The notes under the pieces were generated by a model that saw only the letters and a list, made by a program, of their open reading frames with translations, ran no database searches and had not been told where the DNA came from. From Amyloporia xantha (taxonomy: Eukaryota; Basidiomycota; Agaricomycetes; Polyporales; Adustoporiaceae), in NCBI GenBank assembly GCA_036971615.1, contig JAYKKR010000008.1, positions 1,550,001 through 1,614,000 on the forward strand: DNA of 64,000 bases. Direction: 5' to 3'. Below, in pieces: positions 48,405 to 58,972 of the stretch. The position numbers and the translations under genes were made by a program. Positions within the stretch are counted from its first letter, which is position 1. Every line of letters starts with the position of its first letter.

Positions 48405-51400
48405 TCAATTCCTAGACCGTCTTCTATCATCCTCGCCGGCCAACATGTCAAATAGTTTCGAGTCCTTGCTCTTCTTCGATTTCTTCGTGCCACATTTGAC
48501 TAGCATGTCCTTGACGTCTCCCAAAGGCATGTTACGAGCTTCGCCAATCCGCTTCCGCTTCTTGCCCTTTGGGACTGGTGACTCGTCGCCGCCATCAGTG
48601 ACCAAGCCCTTCCTGGAGGCCTGGACATCGCGCACGTACTCCTCGATGTCCATGATCATTTCCGAACATTCGGGCTTGATGTGATTGGGGAGCAGTCGCT
48701 CAACATCGGCGTAGAGCTCCAGCTGTTCAGCGCACACGATGAAATGCTGTAGATCTTTGTACTTGTCTAGTGCCTTGTCCCAATTATGTTCCTCTCGCCC
48801 CTCTGCTAATAGGACATGGACAATACCGTCTCGCTTTCGACCGGTACGACCGATACGTTGAAGCTACCAAAGGTGGAGGATTTTGTCAATCTCTGGACTT
48901 GTAATTCGATTCAACAGTCCCTCACCATGCGAATAGGGGTCTTTTGAGCGTCATAACATACGATCATGTCGACCTGTCCGATATCCAAGCCCTCTTCGCC
49001 AATCGACGTAGACACTAACACATTGAATTCACCGGTCTTGAACCTTTTGATAACCTACATCATATACGGCGTTGTCACTTTTTGATGTGCGACTGCTTCA
49101 AATAAATAGAGCCAACGAACCTCCAGCTGTTCTTTTTGGGCTATACCTTTCCTCCCCTGCTTGTCTGTTCCCTGTCCAATGAAACGTGTCGATCTGATCA
49201 AAGGGCCCTCTTTGTTGAGCATGTCGACCACCTCGTCGACACATTCCCTAAAAGAGACGAAGACCATCACTCGCGAAGCATCCGCTGCACTAGCGGGTTG
49301 CCCTCTGTTCACCAGTACCTCATCTTTGTCGAGCATGTTCTGAGCAAAGTGTTGCACCAGAAGGATGCGTAGCTTCTCCATCTTCGGATGAAGAGCAAAC
49401 CCCCGGTGTTTCTGTGTCTCAATTTCCTTGATTAGAGCCTGGAAATTAGAGTCCTTCTGTAAGTTGCTTAGTACACTCTTCCCGATTGTCTTGCTGCCTG
49501 ATGTATCATCTTCACCTGATACAAGGGCAGTCAACAAATTGTAACACATTCCGACACTGGCTTCGAGCTAGGAAAAGGTTTGTTGTTAGGCACCAGTATG
49601 ACACCACTTCACCACGGTATAAATCTTACAAGGTAGCCCATAGCCCTAGCCAACGGGTTTAGCTTGCTAGCAGCTGCCAATGCCCAAGGAGGGGCCTTTC
49701 GCTGTCGAAGTTCTGGGATAGCAGCATGACATCGGAACGGGTGCAACATCGTTGGATCTGCACTACCCCTCATTGCTCCGGAATTTTGCACCTGCTTCAT
49801 CAACGGCTGAAGAGAGGTCGTGAACATTGAAAATGCTTTCAACAAGATGCAATAATGACCTGCATTATTTTTGCAAGCAGACCACGGAGTTTCACAATAT
49901 CCCCGTCCATCCTGATAATGTGCTGCTCAAACGCTTTGTTGTGCATATAGGGACGTAGATCCAGACTTTCTTCGTTGCGGATCTCGATGCGACTAATGTG
50001 GAGGCAGTTCACGATGGCTTGCACAGTCTCAGGATCACTGCCTGGCGTTGCTGTAAGAGCAAGCACGCGGAAGTAGGGGTTCTTTGCCATCATGTAACGC
50101 ATGACCTGAGCATAAGCGTGGTCTCCGGTGCCTTTATGGGCCTCATCTGTGAGAGAGATACTCGTGAGACTGACTGACCACAACGCAAAGCCCCAAAAGC
50201 CCTACACACCAATCACAACGAGAATGATGTCTCTTGGGTCGCAAGTGCATGATAGGAGATCGCTAAGAAAGGTCTGCGGTGTCAGGTAGAATACTCGCTT
50301 CTCCACCCACTGAGACATGCACAACATCATTATCGAGCTCAGCGTGCAAAAATATTCAATACATACAAACTTGAGACGTTTTCCCCTTGGCGTCTCACCG
50401 GTGAGTTCCGCCGCTAGACTACCGGGAATCCCGCACGTTCGATGACAGGCGTCTATCTGTTGAGCTACGAGGGCTTTGAAGGTGCAAGGAATATTACTTT
50501 TCCATCCGGAAACCATCTGAAGACTGGAGACGTTTCAAGGAAAGTCATCAGCACGAGAGGTGTCGGACAATACAGGCAAGGAATCAAATGGATATAAGGG
50601 TAGTGCATCAGGTGATGAAACAACATACAGTTCAGCATGACGACGCCCGCTATGAAAGTCTTTCCCAACCCCGTGGGAAGTGCTACAAGAGTGTTGTCAA
50701 ATAAACAGCACTCCGCAATATTGAACTGGTAGTCGCGTTTTGGCTGGTTGAGCGGGTAAGTCCAGCGCTTCGCAGCCAATAGATCCAGCTCTAGCTTCAT
50801 AGGAGGTGGCTACGGTGCATACGTCAAAAACTTCAGCCTAATGAAAAGGAGAACAGAGAACACACTGGTCTGTCATACGCATGCAAATTATATGAGAGAT
50901 GTCCTTCGCTCCCAATCGTTGACCACTCACCCGACAGGCACAAAGGGTGCCGGAAACTGTTCAACTTCCACGACCTCCTCTTCACTCTCGTCATCTTCAT
51001 TGCCAGATGAGAACCTGTTCTCTCCCCTCCGTTTGGCACCTTTTGCTGCTGACTGTTTATAACCAGTCTTAGAAAAGGCAGTATGGTCCCAATGCTTCGT
51101 GATCCTCGTATGCTCTCCAAGTAGAATTCGGGAACTCGAAGAAGGCTCCATGGAAGCATTGGAATGCGGTTTACTGCACTTTACCTTGGATGTGTCCACC
51201 GGAATGACATCGCCAAACAACGCCATCTGCAGTGTAGCTTTGGACGTTGTGCGGCGAAACGGAGCTTCGCTCGGTCCAGCAAATGGTTGACCAGGAGCAG
51301 GACAAGGATCATTATGCTGACTCTCTTGGATGTCCTGTAGATCTGCTACATCAAAATCAAAGGCTTCGAAAGGATCCGAATCGAGAATGTCTGTAACGGA

Positions 51401-51553
51401 GCGCGATGGAGAAGGACGCGTCGGCGGTACTGCTCGCTTCGGGGTGGTCGTGCGGTCAAACATGCGCGGAGACGTATGGATAGCCTCAATAGCATCAAGT
51501 TCATGGAGTATCGCAGGGTCCAACTCGTCGTCGAAATAACCATCTGAGTCCAT
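48405..51553 (-). CDS. mph1: FANCM/Mph1-family DNA helicase
   Basis: Superfamily 2 helicase of replication-fork repair, remodelling branched DNA in the nucleus. ATG is at 51553; the N-terminal exon reads [20 protein letters not shown]. Helicase motifs appear in order: [13 protein letters not shown] (I), LAPSKP then [10 protein letters not shown] (Ia), [12 protein letters not shown] (II), [13 protein letters not shown] (III), [14 protein letters not shown] (V) and [13 protein letters not shown] (VI). The Lys-rich C-terminal end is [17 protein letters not shown]. Most introns are clean GT-AG (for example GTGAGG..GGTAG before motif VI). There are two faults. One C is missing at AAGCCCTCG, so SKP and LVAQQ fall in different frames. 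The junction after FPAPFVPVG does not join [15 protein letters not shown] in phase with the sites I see. It could be a damaged gene or affected by base errors. A minus-strand segment at 48130-47890 (DAFDDAEIEEDLKPKGRPSP) may be a further C-terminal exon. Confidence 0.85.
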
Positions 51554-51789
51554 GACCTCGCATAAAGAAGATGTGAGTGAGAGACTGAGAGCAGGGGAGC
51601 GTGACTCCGTTTACGAAAACGCGTCGCGATACGCGCATCACGTGTTGGACAGAGACTCCGAGCCAGCGCTTAGCGTGATCTTGTTGGACTCATTCGTCTT
51701 TTTTTTCTAAAACAGAGATTTTATTCTCGATATACACCTAAGTACATGTAGAGTGCCGTCTCCGCTGCACGCTTGTTTTAGCGCTAGAT

Positions 51790-52850
51790 GCGGCGCAGCC
51801 GCGTCTCAAGGTACGGTTGTTCCCCGTCGCCTCAGGTCTTTGCTACATTGCCCTGCACTGGGCCTGCGGGTTTCGAGGTGAGTTCCGGCCCTATCTACCG
51901 CCCAGCTTTGATCTGTATGGTTGTGAGCGGAGTGAAGTACATTTCAGCCCATGTACTCACCCGTCTGAAGGCCGTGTTGACCCGGTGCCGTTCTATGTCA
52001 AGAACGATCTTACTGGTCTCAGGAAAACGACCCAAGATGTGCGCAGCGTAGGTGGAGCTCATATTAGTGATATCAGACCATGATGACAACTGTCACAAAG
52101 CGGCGAGAGTTCGATTATGAATGGCATATGAACGAGACGGAATAGCAGCAAAAGACAAGACAGGTGCGCATGGGACTTATTTTGCTGATGGCAAGCCTGG
52201 TCTTAACTTGATCGACATAAATATATACAGGTTGAGGTTGCAAAATGTGCGGCACTCTGAAGCAAAATCTCAACCACTCCGCGCAGTCTACTGCAAACTC
52301 TGTGATAACAATTCCAAGGCGTGGGCCCAACGCGACTAGTATACAAATTTTTATGCACGTTATCAGAAGGCACGGTTTCGGGGCATGCAGGCTGCCCAGT
52401 CTGCCACTCGTATTCCGCAGGAGAAAGTAGATAAGAGGATGGAAAAAGAGAGGAAGGGGGAAGAAAAAGAACTCAGAAAGATCGCCAAGGCTGCAGGTGT
52501 GACTATGGTGAAGCCGCCCATCGCATTGGTCACACCGACACCGGGTGGTGATAGTGTTAGTGGAGGCGAATATGAGCCGAAGTCAACTGGCTTGAAGAAG
52601 TCCGGCTAGCCTCTGCGCCTTCATCGTTCGCCGTTGTCGATTCTATATCGTCTGCCACTCCCTCCGTGGAGTCCAGAAACTCTAACCTGGCCACCGTAGG
52701 CACATCTCAACCATATGCATCGCCGTCGAGGCGTCCGACCCAAAGTAAGGCAGGCTGGACCCCTGTTTCGACAACATCTCAATCCTTATCTTCGGGGACG
52801 GCTTCGAGCGCAACGGATTAACTGCCAGTGCCTCACTCATTTGGTCCAGC
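51790..52850 (+). pseudogene. C2H2/G-patch-type zinc-finger protein pseudogene
   Basis: The segment reads GIAAKDKTGAHGTYFADGKP and LNLIDINIYRLRLQNV, then LRAVYCKLCD, a finger start. Stop codons interrupt the finger, and the frame resumes YARYQKARFRGMQAAQSATR. A long charged helix (KRMEKERKGEEKELRKIAKA) and a Ser/Thr/Pro tail with SKAGWTPVSTTSQS follow. The order YCKLCD.. then a Tyr/His-Ala-rich helix and a Lys/Glu coil resembles fungal relatives of GPATCH8-type proteins, as I recall them. Several in-frame stops make it a remnant. The family call is tentative. Confidence 0.4.
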
Positions 52851-53799
52851 ACCTGCTTTCAGGACAGGTGAATCGACGTCACTCGACACGGGCAGTACGG
52901 TGAAGTCTACTCATGACTTCTGTACCGCCTACTCTCCTCCCGTCCTCGTGCTCCATTGGAGCCCGGAAGATATTGCTAGCCATCTTATCACCACAAAGTA
53001 ATGAAACCTGAGTACAAATGTCAAACGCAGCCAGGAAGACTCCATGGAAATATGCAGGGCCTAGACGAGTTGTTACACCAGTCTTCATATGTGCGGCCTT
53101 GCTGCCGGCGCCGAATCGGTCGCCAAGCAGAGCGGCCATAATTCCTGCAATGCGTGGTGAGGGCAGTCAATCTGGCAAGAGTGGCTACATGCTAGCGCCC
53201 TCGACCATGTAATAGAAATGAAACACTCGGCGTAACCGCGCTGGTGAACTTCGATGCAGTGCGCGCCAGAATGAGTACCTCCTCCGCCGCTCAACAATCA
53301 TACGAATATATGTATAAGAGTATGTACAGGGAGACATCTGAATAGCTAACGCAGATCTCCTCGTACCTGAAAAAGAGATCTTCAAGTTGTAAACTACGAG
53401 TGGCGGCGAAACGACGCTCACCGTGGCACACGCCTCATCTCGAGGCAGCACTTGATGGAAAGGCGTTTATCAGATTACACATACACGTGTCAATGAAACC
53501 AACCACCGTCATGTGGGTGGCTGAGGGGCCCTTTATCAAGCTGTGAACATTTCTCTGTACTACGTATCCGGGTCCGTTGTACTGGAGTAAATCCAAGGAA
53601 TGACCGTCTCAAATTCTTACGCCAAGAATCCGTAGTGCAGCATGGATCCCTGCTAGTAGAGAATGAAAGGTGCTGCAACGACACCCGGCCCTCACCGGTG
53701 AATATCTAACGGTAACCAACTTTCTGCATATGATTTACATAAACGAGGCGTCATGATTAATTGACCCCGTTTCTCCCCACAGGTTCGCACGCCTGGGTT
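52851..53799. other. stretch without clear gene
   Basis: A plus frame (MSNAARKTPWKYAGPRRVV, from 53018) and a minus frame over the same bases are both open for 60-86 codons, so neither can be preferred. No motif was recognised elsewhere. Confidence 0.4.
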
Positions 53800-54282
53800 T
53801 CAAATGACATTCTGCACTTCTTTGAGCTGTCCTCCTTTTGGAAAGGTCCGTCCTCGGCCGAGGTCAACCATTGACCGAACGATGCGGGCAGTCAGGGCAG
53901 TTGCTTTTTGACGATCTGTCTGCATGGTGAGAAAGCAGAGACATCAGCTCACTGATTCATTTGTCGGTAAATCTGAAGTCGGAAGTTAAAACGACACGCA
54001 GTTTTAAAGAATGCCAGAGCACTGGTGTCAGGTTGTGAAAGGTATGAGTGGGGAACAGGGCGTAGCCGAAGAATTTCTTCGCCAATCGCATTCCTTGCGA
54101 TCATTCTGATCGAATCAAGAGCTGGATATCCTTGGAACGCATGTTCCCGCCGCGTTGCGGCTAGCACACGATGGACTGCTCTCAGTATGTAAGCCGTATC
54201 ATATGTGCTCAAAAGCTTTCGCCTTCGTACGTGTTCCAATGTTCGCTTGAGTTTCAATCATTTTGACCTCACTCTGCTCCAT
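53800..54282 (-). CDS. small conserved-looking protein, unrecognised
   Basis: ATG at 54282 opens MEQSEVKMIETQANIGTRTK. After a TTTT run the frame must shift by one base to give STYDTAYILRAVHRVLAATR, REHAFQGYPALDSIRMIARN and RPVPHSYLSQPDTSALAFFK. The last segment, DRQKATALTARIVRSMVDLG then FPKGGQLKEVQNVI, ends at 53800. An apparent short intron (GTGAGC..ATGCAG) before it is one base out of phase. It would encode about 150 residues, helical and basic, without signal peptide or membrane segment. I know no family for it. The two one-base breaks could be true lesions or read errors. Confidence 0.5.
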
Positions 54283-54589
54283 ACCACCAGTACCACAAAG
54301 ATGTCCAACGTATGGCGCTCTCACTCCTCTGACCGATCTCACCGCTGACCGTACACAACATGTGAGTATAGCTGTCTGGCGAACTAGCTGGGTTGCCAGA
54401 ATTTCCAGAGGCTCGGCCTGCTAATGCAGTTGAACGTGAAGTGTGGGCTGTGAATGGCAGCCTAAGGCTAGTAGTCTACCGCGTCGGTTTTCAGATCCAC
54501 CGCGAACTGCGCAACAGCTTTGAACCTTGGCTAAGAGTGCTTTACCATCTTGTATTCTGTGGAATTAGCTCATGCAAATGTGACTTTAG

Positions 54590-55423
54590 TATTTCAAAGC
54601 CAAAATTGAACTCCCCGACCATACGCAAATAGGTTACTTCACCTATCGACTTATCAACGGGAATTATATCGATGATTTTCACGACGAGTTCCAAATGTCT
54701 GAGCACGGTGCAGAGGTTTGTTTCCATGTATATCAGTCACACTTGCTCATGTTCACACTGGCGTGGACCAAAGCAATTAGAGAAATTAGGTATCATGCTC
54801 TTCACCGAGGACGGTACCCTAAAAGAAAACTGGCGTGCTGGCTCCTCGTCAGGCACCCGTGTCTTCGGTAAAGAACTTAGCGCCACCAAAGTGAAGTTTG
54901 CGCTGCTTGACTGCAGTGCGCAAGATCTCTTCGTCGTCCATGAGCAGTACCGCCGGCGCGGCGTTGCCTTGTGGGCTATCAGGACACTCTTTCACTTGCT
55001 AAAGGATGATGTAAGTCTGTCCATAATAATAGTCGAAGTGCATTCGTCTGATGCGCTTCCGCTCTCTTTCCACGCACAGGGGATCAAGTTCATCGTGACC
55101 TGGCCTTCCGTGCCTCGCATTGAGCCCGAGCTAAAGGGCACCCCTGTCGAAGAGTGCCTGTTGCGGCGTAACGTCGCTTTCATGCGTAAGGTGAATAAAA
55201 ATGCTCGTAGCTCGCGAATACTTATCAATGACGTGAATTTCTGATGTAATCTTGATAGGCGGGCTTCCGCCGAGTGGGCCTGTCTCCTGCGTTTGCCTTC
55301 GTGCTTCAGGACGAGGCGCATCCATCTCGCGCTCTGGCGATAGAATGCGATGTGGTAAGGAAGTCTTCGATCGTGAAGAGGCCTGCGAAGTTGACTCAAT
55401 CATTCTTTAAGGATCCTGCGTAA
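54590..55423 (+). CDS. GNAT-like N-acetyltransferase
   Basis: The body reads AKIELPDHTQIGYFTYRLIN, DDFHDEFQMSEHGAE, FTLAWTKAIREIRYHALHRG and KRKLACWLLVRHPCLR. A one-base shift then gives GKELSATKVKFALLDCSAQD and LFVVHEQYRRRGVALWAIRT. Introns at 55011-55079 (GTAAGT/CAG) and 55191-55258 (GTGAAT/TAG) join IKFIVTWPSVPRIEPELKGT and AGFRRVGLSPAFAFVLQDEA in phase. The last exon ends SFFKDPA at 55423. QYRRRGVA followed by a helix is the acetyl-CoA-binding motif A of GNAT folds, and the late AGFRRVG block is also typical. The substrate is unknown. The first exon was not resolved; PEFPEARPANAVERE near 54.4 kb may belong to it. The break after HPCLR makes function uncertain. Confidence 0.6.
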
Positions 55424-58400
55424 AATCCTCATTCTTCCGTTGACGGCACGTAAGACCGCTACTGCGATTCAAATCTTCAACTTCGGACTCGAATAGAAGC
55501 CAAACCAAGCCTGAATTAGTCTATATTGTACTCGAGCATTGGTGTCTTCTCAGTCCTCTCCTTTCTCCATACGTTCAACCCATATATGTTTGACCATTTC
55601 CTCATTCAACCTTCGCATGCGTTTGTGGCGTATAATCAGTCCAATGTGTTCACAACTGATGTTATGCTAGCCATTACAGAAAGCGGTAGAACCAAGCGAC
55701 CCGATGTGTGGCTCGTTGATTGACCACTTCGTGCGGTGCGATCTTCTTTCTCTCCATTGATTTCCCGGTGTCTCATGTAGATAGTACGTGAAGATTTGAA
55801 CACGGAGACTAGCCATGTATAGTAATGGTGCGTGTGCGGGGGATTCATACCTGCTGTTCCTGGTCATCGTGAGCAAGAGGAGAGGTTATAGACAGCTCAG
55901 AGTGCGTGATACCTCCTGACCTGCAGATTTTGGCAGCTAGAAAGCGGCCAGTCCTGGGGAGCAAGGGGCGGATTGTCCAAATGTCATGTGCGAGTGCCCC
56001 ACATTGCCCTTTCGGATTATTCAGCAACTCATTCTCAGTTCTCGCTATCTCGCCCTGCTCGGTCGATGAATATCACCGCTGCCGAGCGAGCTCTCATTAT
56101 CTGTATTCGTCGAAGTTGCTGAAGGGAGCGATGATCGCTGCCAATGGATCCTGATGCCTGGTGATCACAACTTGAAGGGAGCGGGAGCAGTGCAACTATC
56201 ACCCCGGGACTCTCCCTGGCTCTGATGGTGAATGCATCCTTCTACTCTCGCAAACACCTTTGCAGATAATGCCTACTGTCAGAGTGTGTAACAACTTTGC
56301 CGCAGCCGCCAAGAAAAGGTGAGCTCCTCGGAAACACGCTGCGCAGAATGTATCCTGACCCGTCTATGATCAGTGTAGTGGAATCCGCCCTGCATATTCC
56401 CTTTGCCTGTTGCGTAGCTATACTTGCCGATACAATCATTGCGACTTGAAGTTCAATACAGAACTGAATCCCTTCCGACGGCCACCACGAGGCGAGGTGT
56501 TCTTGTCGGGCCGAGGGTTTTCGGGTTTTCCGCCACTACTGACACCCTCAGTACAGCTTCTAATGCCAAGAAGTTACCTTGCTGCAGTCCACCGAGATGG
56601 TCTACATCTTACCAGGAGGAGGATGGTATAGCATAGTCGCTCGGTGATCCAGAGTCGCAATGTGGGGGCATCTTGAATTCCCGAGGCCATTAATCGTAGG
56701 AACATGGACTCTAGGCTACGTCACCTCTAATACGATGGAATCTCGCGGGAGATCCCTTGGATCCTGTATACAGGCAGTCTGCATTATTTCTGCAGCTCCA
56801 AATTGCAAGGTTGACGATGCTGTGTCCACACAATTGATTTCGCCGCAGATCCATGCACCATATCCCGTTGGGTACTCCCACCTCACCCTATTCCCGCCAG
56901 CCATCGACAAAACTGCCACGTCTGTGTGTTCCCTCGAGTGGTTGGCGTTGGAGGATATGACACCTTACCCGTAGAGGAACCATCTGGTATTAAACAAATG
57001 GACAAGTGCCTGTTACATGCAACCGAATACGTCTAATACATTGCCGCCTCACCCAATGGGACAATGGGTTAGTGGCTGGACTCTCATTAAGGTTAGCAGT
57101 TGACGTTACAGTCCCTGCTTCAGCAGCTATGCATAGCCTCCGGGGGCGTATCATCGATTCTTCGCAGCCGCCGATGACCACAGCATGCAGTGGTCCTACG
57201 GCTCCATCCTGTGCGATGACCTTGCTATAGGACTAACACAGGGTTTCACAGCTAGAAGGTGCTAGTCCGTTCAGCAGGAAAAGTACAGGGGCGACTGTCT
57301 TTGACCTAAAGATCGTAGGTTTCCCCCAACGGAAGCAACACGTACAGATGGACGGCTTGCTGTCTGGGCGGAATTTCGAGATCTGAAATTTCCACACAAT
57401 TGGGGATAAAAACACGACATGCAATGAATACTTAGGCACAATGCAATAAGCAAATAATTTTGCCGAATTGTTGTTTCCAGTATCAATATAGCTGTCTTCA
57501 AAGGCTGCTAAATTTTAGGATTAAACATGCTCTCACACCTTTTCTTGGTTGCAACACGAACCGTATAGGCTAAAAGAAAACGTCCGACTGTCTGTTTTCT
57601 AATATTTTGGAGAGTATAAAATGTGCCATGGCGATCGTAGCTTCGTTCAGTCCAAAGAATGGCAGCGATTGGGCATCTTTAGTGTGGCCTTTTGCTAGTC
57701 TATCATTGGTACCAGTGAGCTTAAGCATGGACCAGCATGACCCTTACATGGCGGCCCTTGTAAACAATTTTGTTCATCGATTAGCCGGTGCACACCTGGG
57801 CGCTGGACGAAAGTTAGAAAGCGTTGGCACCAAGACATTTGAGATCAGGGATCCATAACTTTATGACCGCAAGCTGTGATGCGTACCTTCGTGGAAAGGA
57901 AACGAGGGGCCTCCAAACATTAGCAGCGGCTCAGGCTCCCGTGTCTGTTATCCACCTATCCACAGCATTAGATTGACCACCGTGGCACTCTCCAAGACGC
58001 CAGGACGGTCTCACGTGTGTTGCCGTAGATAGGAATTTGCGTTGACAAATAGATCTGTACGTACGTGCAATATCAGCCTGAGGTGGATTGGGATGGCAGA
58101 TGCTGTGAGATAACAGCAGAGACGAAGAGGCATGAATCGCCCGGCCGAACCAGTACCATGACCACAGTAGCATGAAGCTACGTCTGGCGTATGCGCGGGC
58201 AATCGCGTGCCTCAGGGTCAAAGCTTCTACACCGGCGATCACTTTCACAGAACATCACCACCGAGTCCTGCGCCCATACTCCATGTAAGTCTTATCAGAG
58301 GTGTCCACAAGCACCACAAGCTGATCTGGAGCCAAAGATGGGCGTGTGCCCTTATCTTCAGTTATTACAAGAGAGGTTAAGGCGGTATGATCTCCGATTC

Positions 58401-58972
58401 GGCGCACAGTGACAGTTTTAATGCTAGGAGCGCACCCTAGTGCAGGCTGCAGCTGAGCCGATCACAGGATGAATATAGTCGCCGCACTTCCTTATGTGAC
58501 CTTTCAATGCACGGCGATCCGGCGATACTGCGGGTATTACAAAAGTTTCGCTCTCACAAAGCTGAAATCTACAACGTATGTACAACCGCAATCGTCTTCC
58601 GATTTTACACTTAGTGTTGACCATGTGAGGGCATATCAACTACATGATTCCTTTGTTCGAGCTTGCGTCAGCACTCAAAAGCGCTCTGATCGAGATCCAT
58701 GTTGAGCCTTGTGTTCAACGGGGTTCTTTGCCAAAGTTCCATCAGACCGGGCGCAGCTCGGCACCGCCTATTGATGATTCTATCCTATCAAATGTCAATG
58801 GATAGTGGCCGTGGCGCTTCGTAAGAGAATGTTTCACGTACGTGCTTCTGACACGATATTTACTCCGAATGGATTCCTCCTCGATGTTCCCAAGAGTTTC
58901 ATTTCGAAGCCTACGACGAGTCCAGACGAGCGATATACACTGACATAGGTTTACCAACTTGCCTTTACTGAC
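55424..58972. other. 3.5 kb without recognisable gene
   Basis: Open frames near 56.4-56.65, 56.7-57.2 and 57.6-57.85 kb have no motif and could not be spliced. The second copy of the dispersed repeat lies at 55.74-55.96 kb. Nothing else was seen. Confidence 0.4.
55735..55955. repeat. dispersed repeat, copy 2
   Basis: Matches 47245-47640 in the same orientation, with GTATAGTAATGG, GCAAGAGGAGAGGTT, GCTCAGAGTGCG and CTCCTGACCTGCAG. About three quarters of the bases agree over the best 140 bp. No terminal repeats or coding capacity are visible, so it is probably an old non-autonomous element or duplicated intergenic DNA. Confidence 0.6.

Noticed and set aside
48152..48415. 87-codon plus-strand frame with a hydrophobic N-terminus, signal-peptide-like
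   Set aside because: It starts at TTG, not ATG, and lies antisense to gene-like sequence near the helicase 3' end.
52121..52339. GTYFAD as a PARP-like signature
   Set aside because: The surrounding residues and the later YCKLCD finger fit a zinc-finger protein remnant better; no other PARP motif is present.
54393..54632. Frame beginning PEFPEARPANAVERE as the start of the GNAT gene
   Set aside because: It begins at TTG and its later part is out of frame with the GNAT exon; only its first portion may be a real exon.
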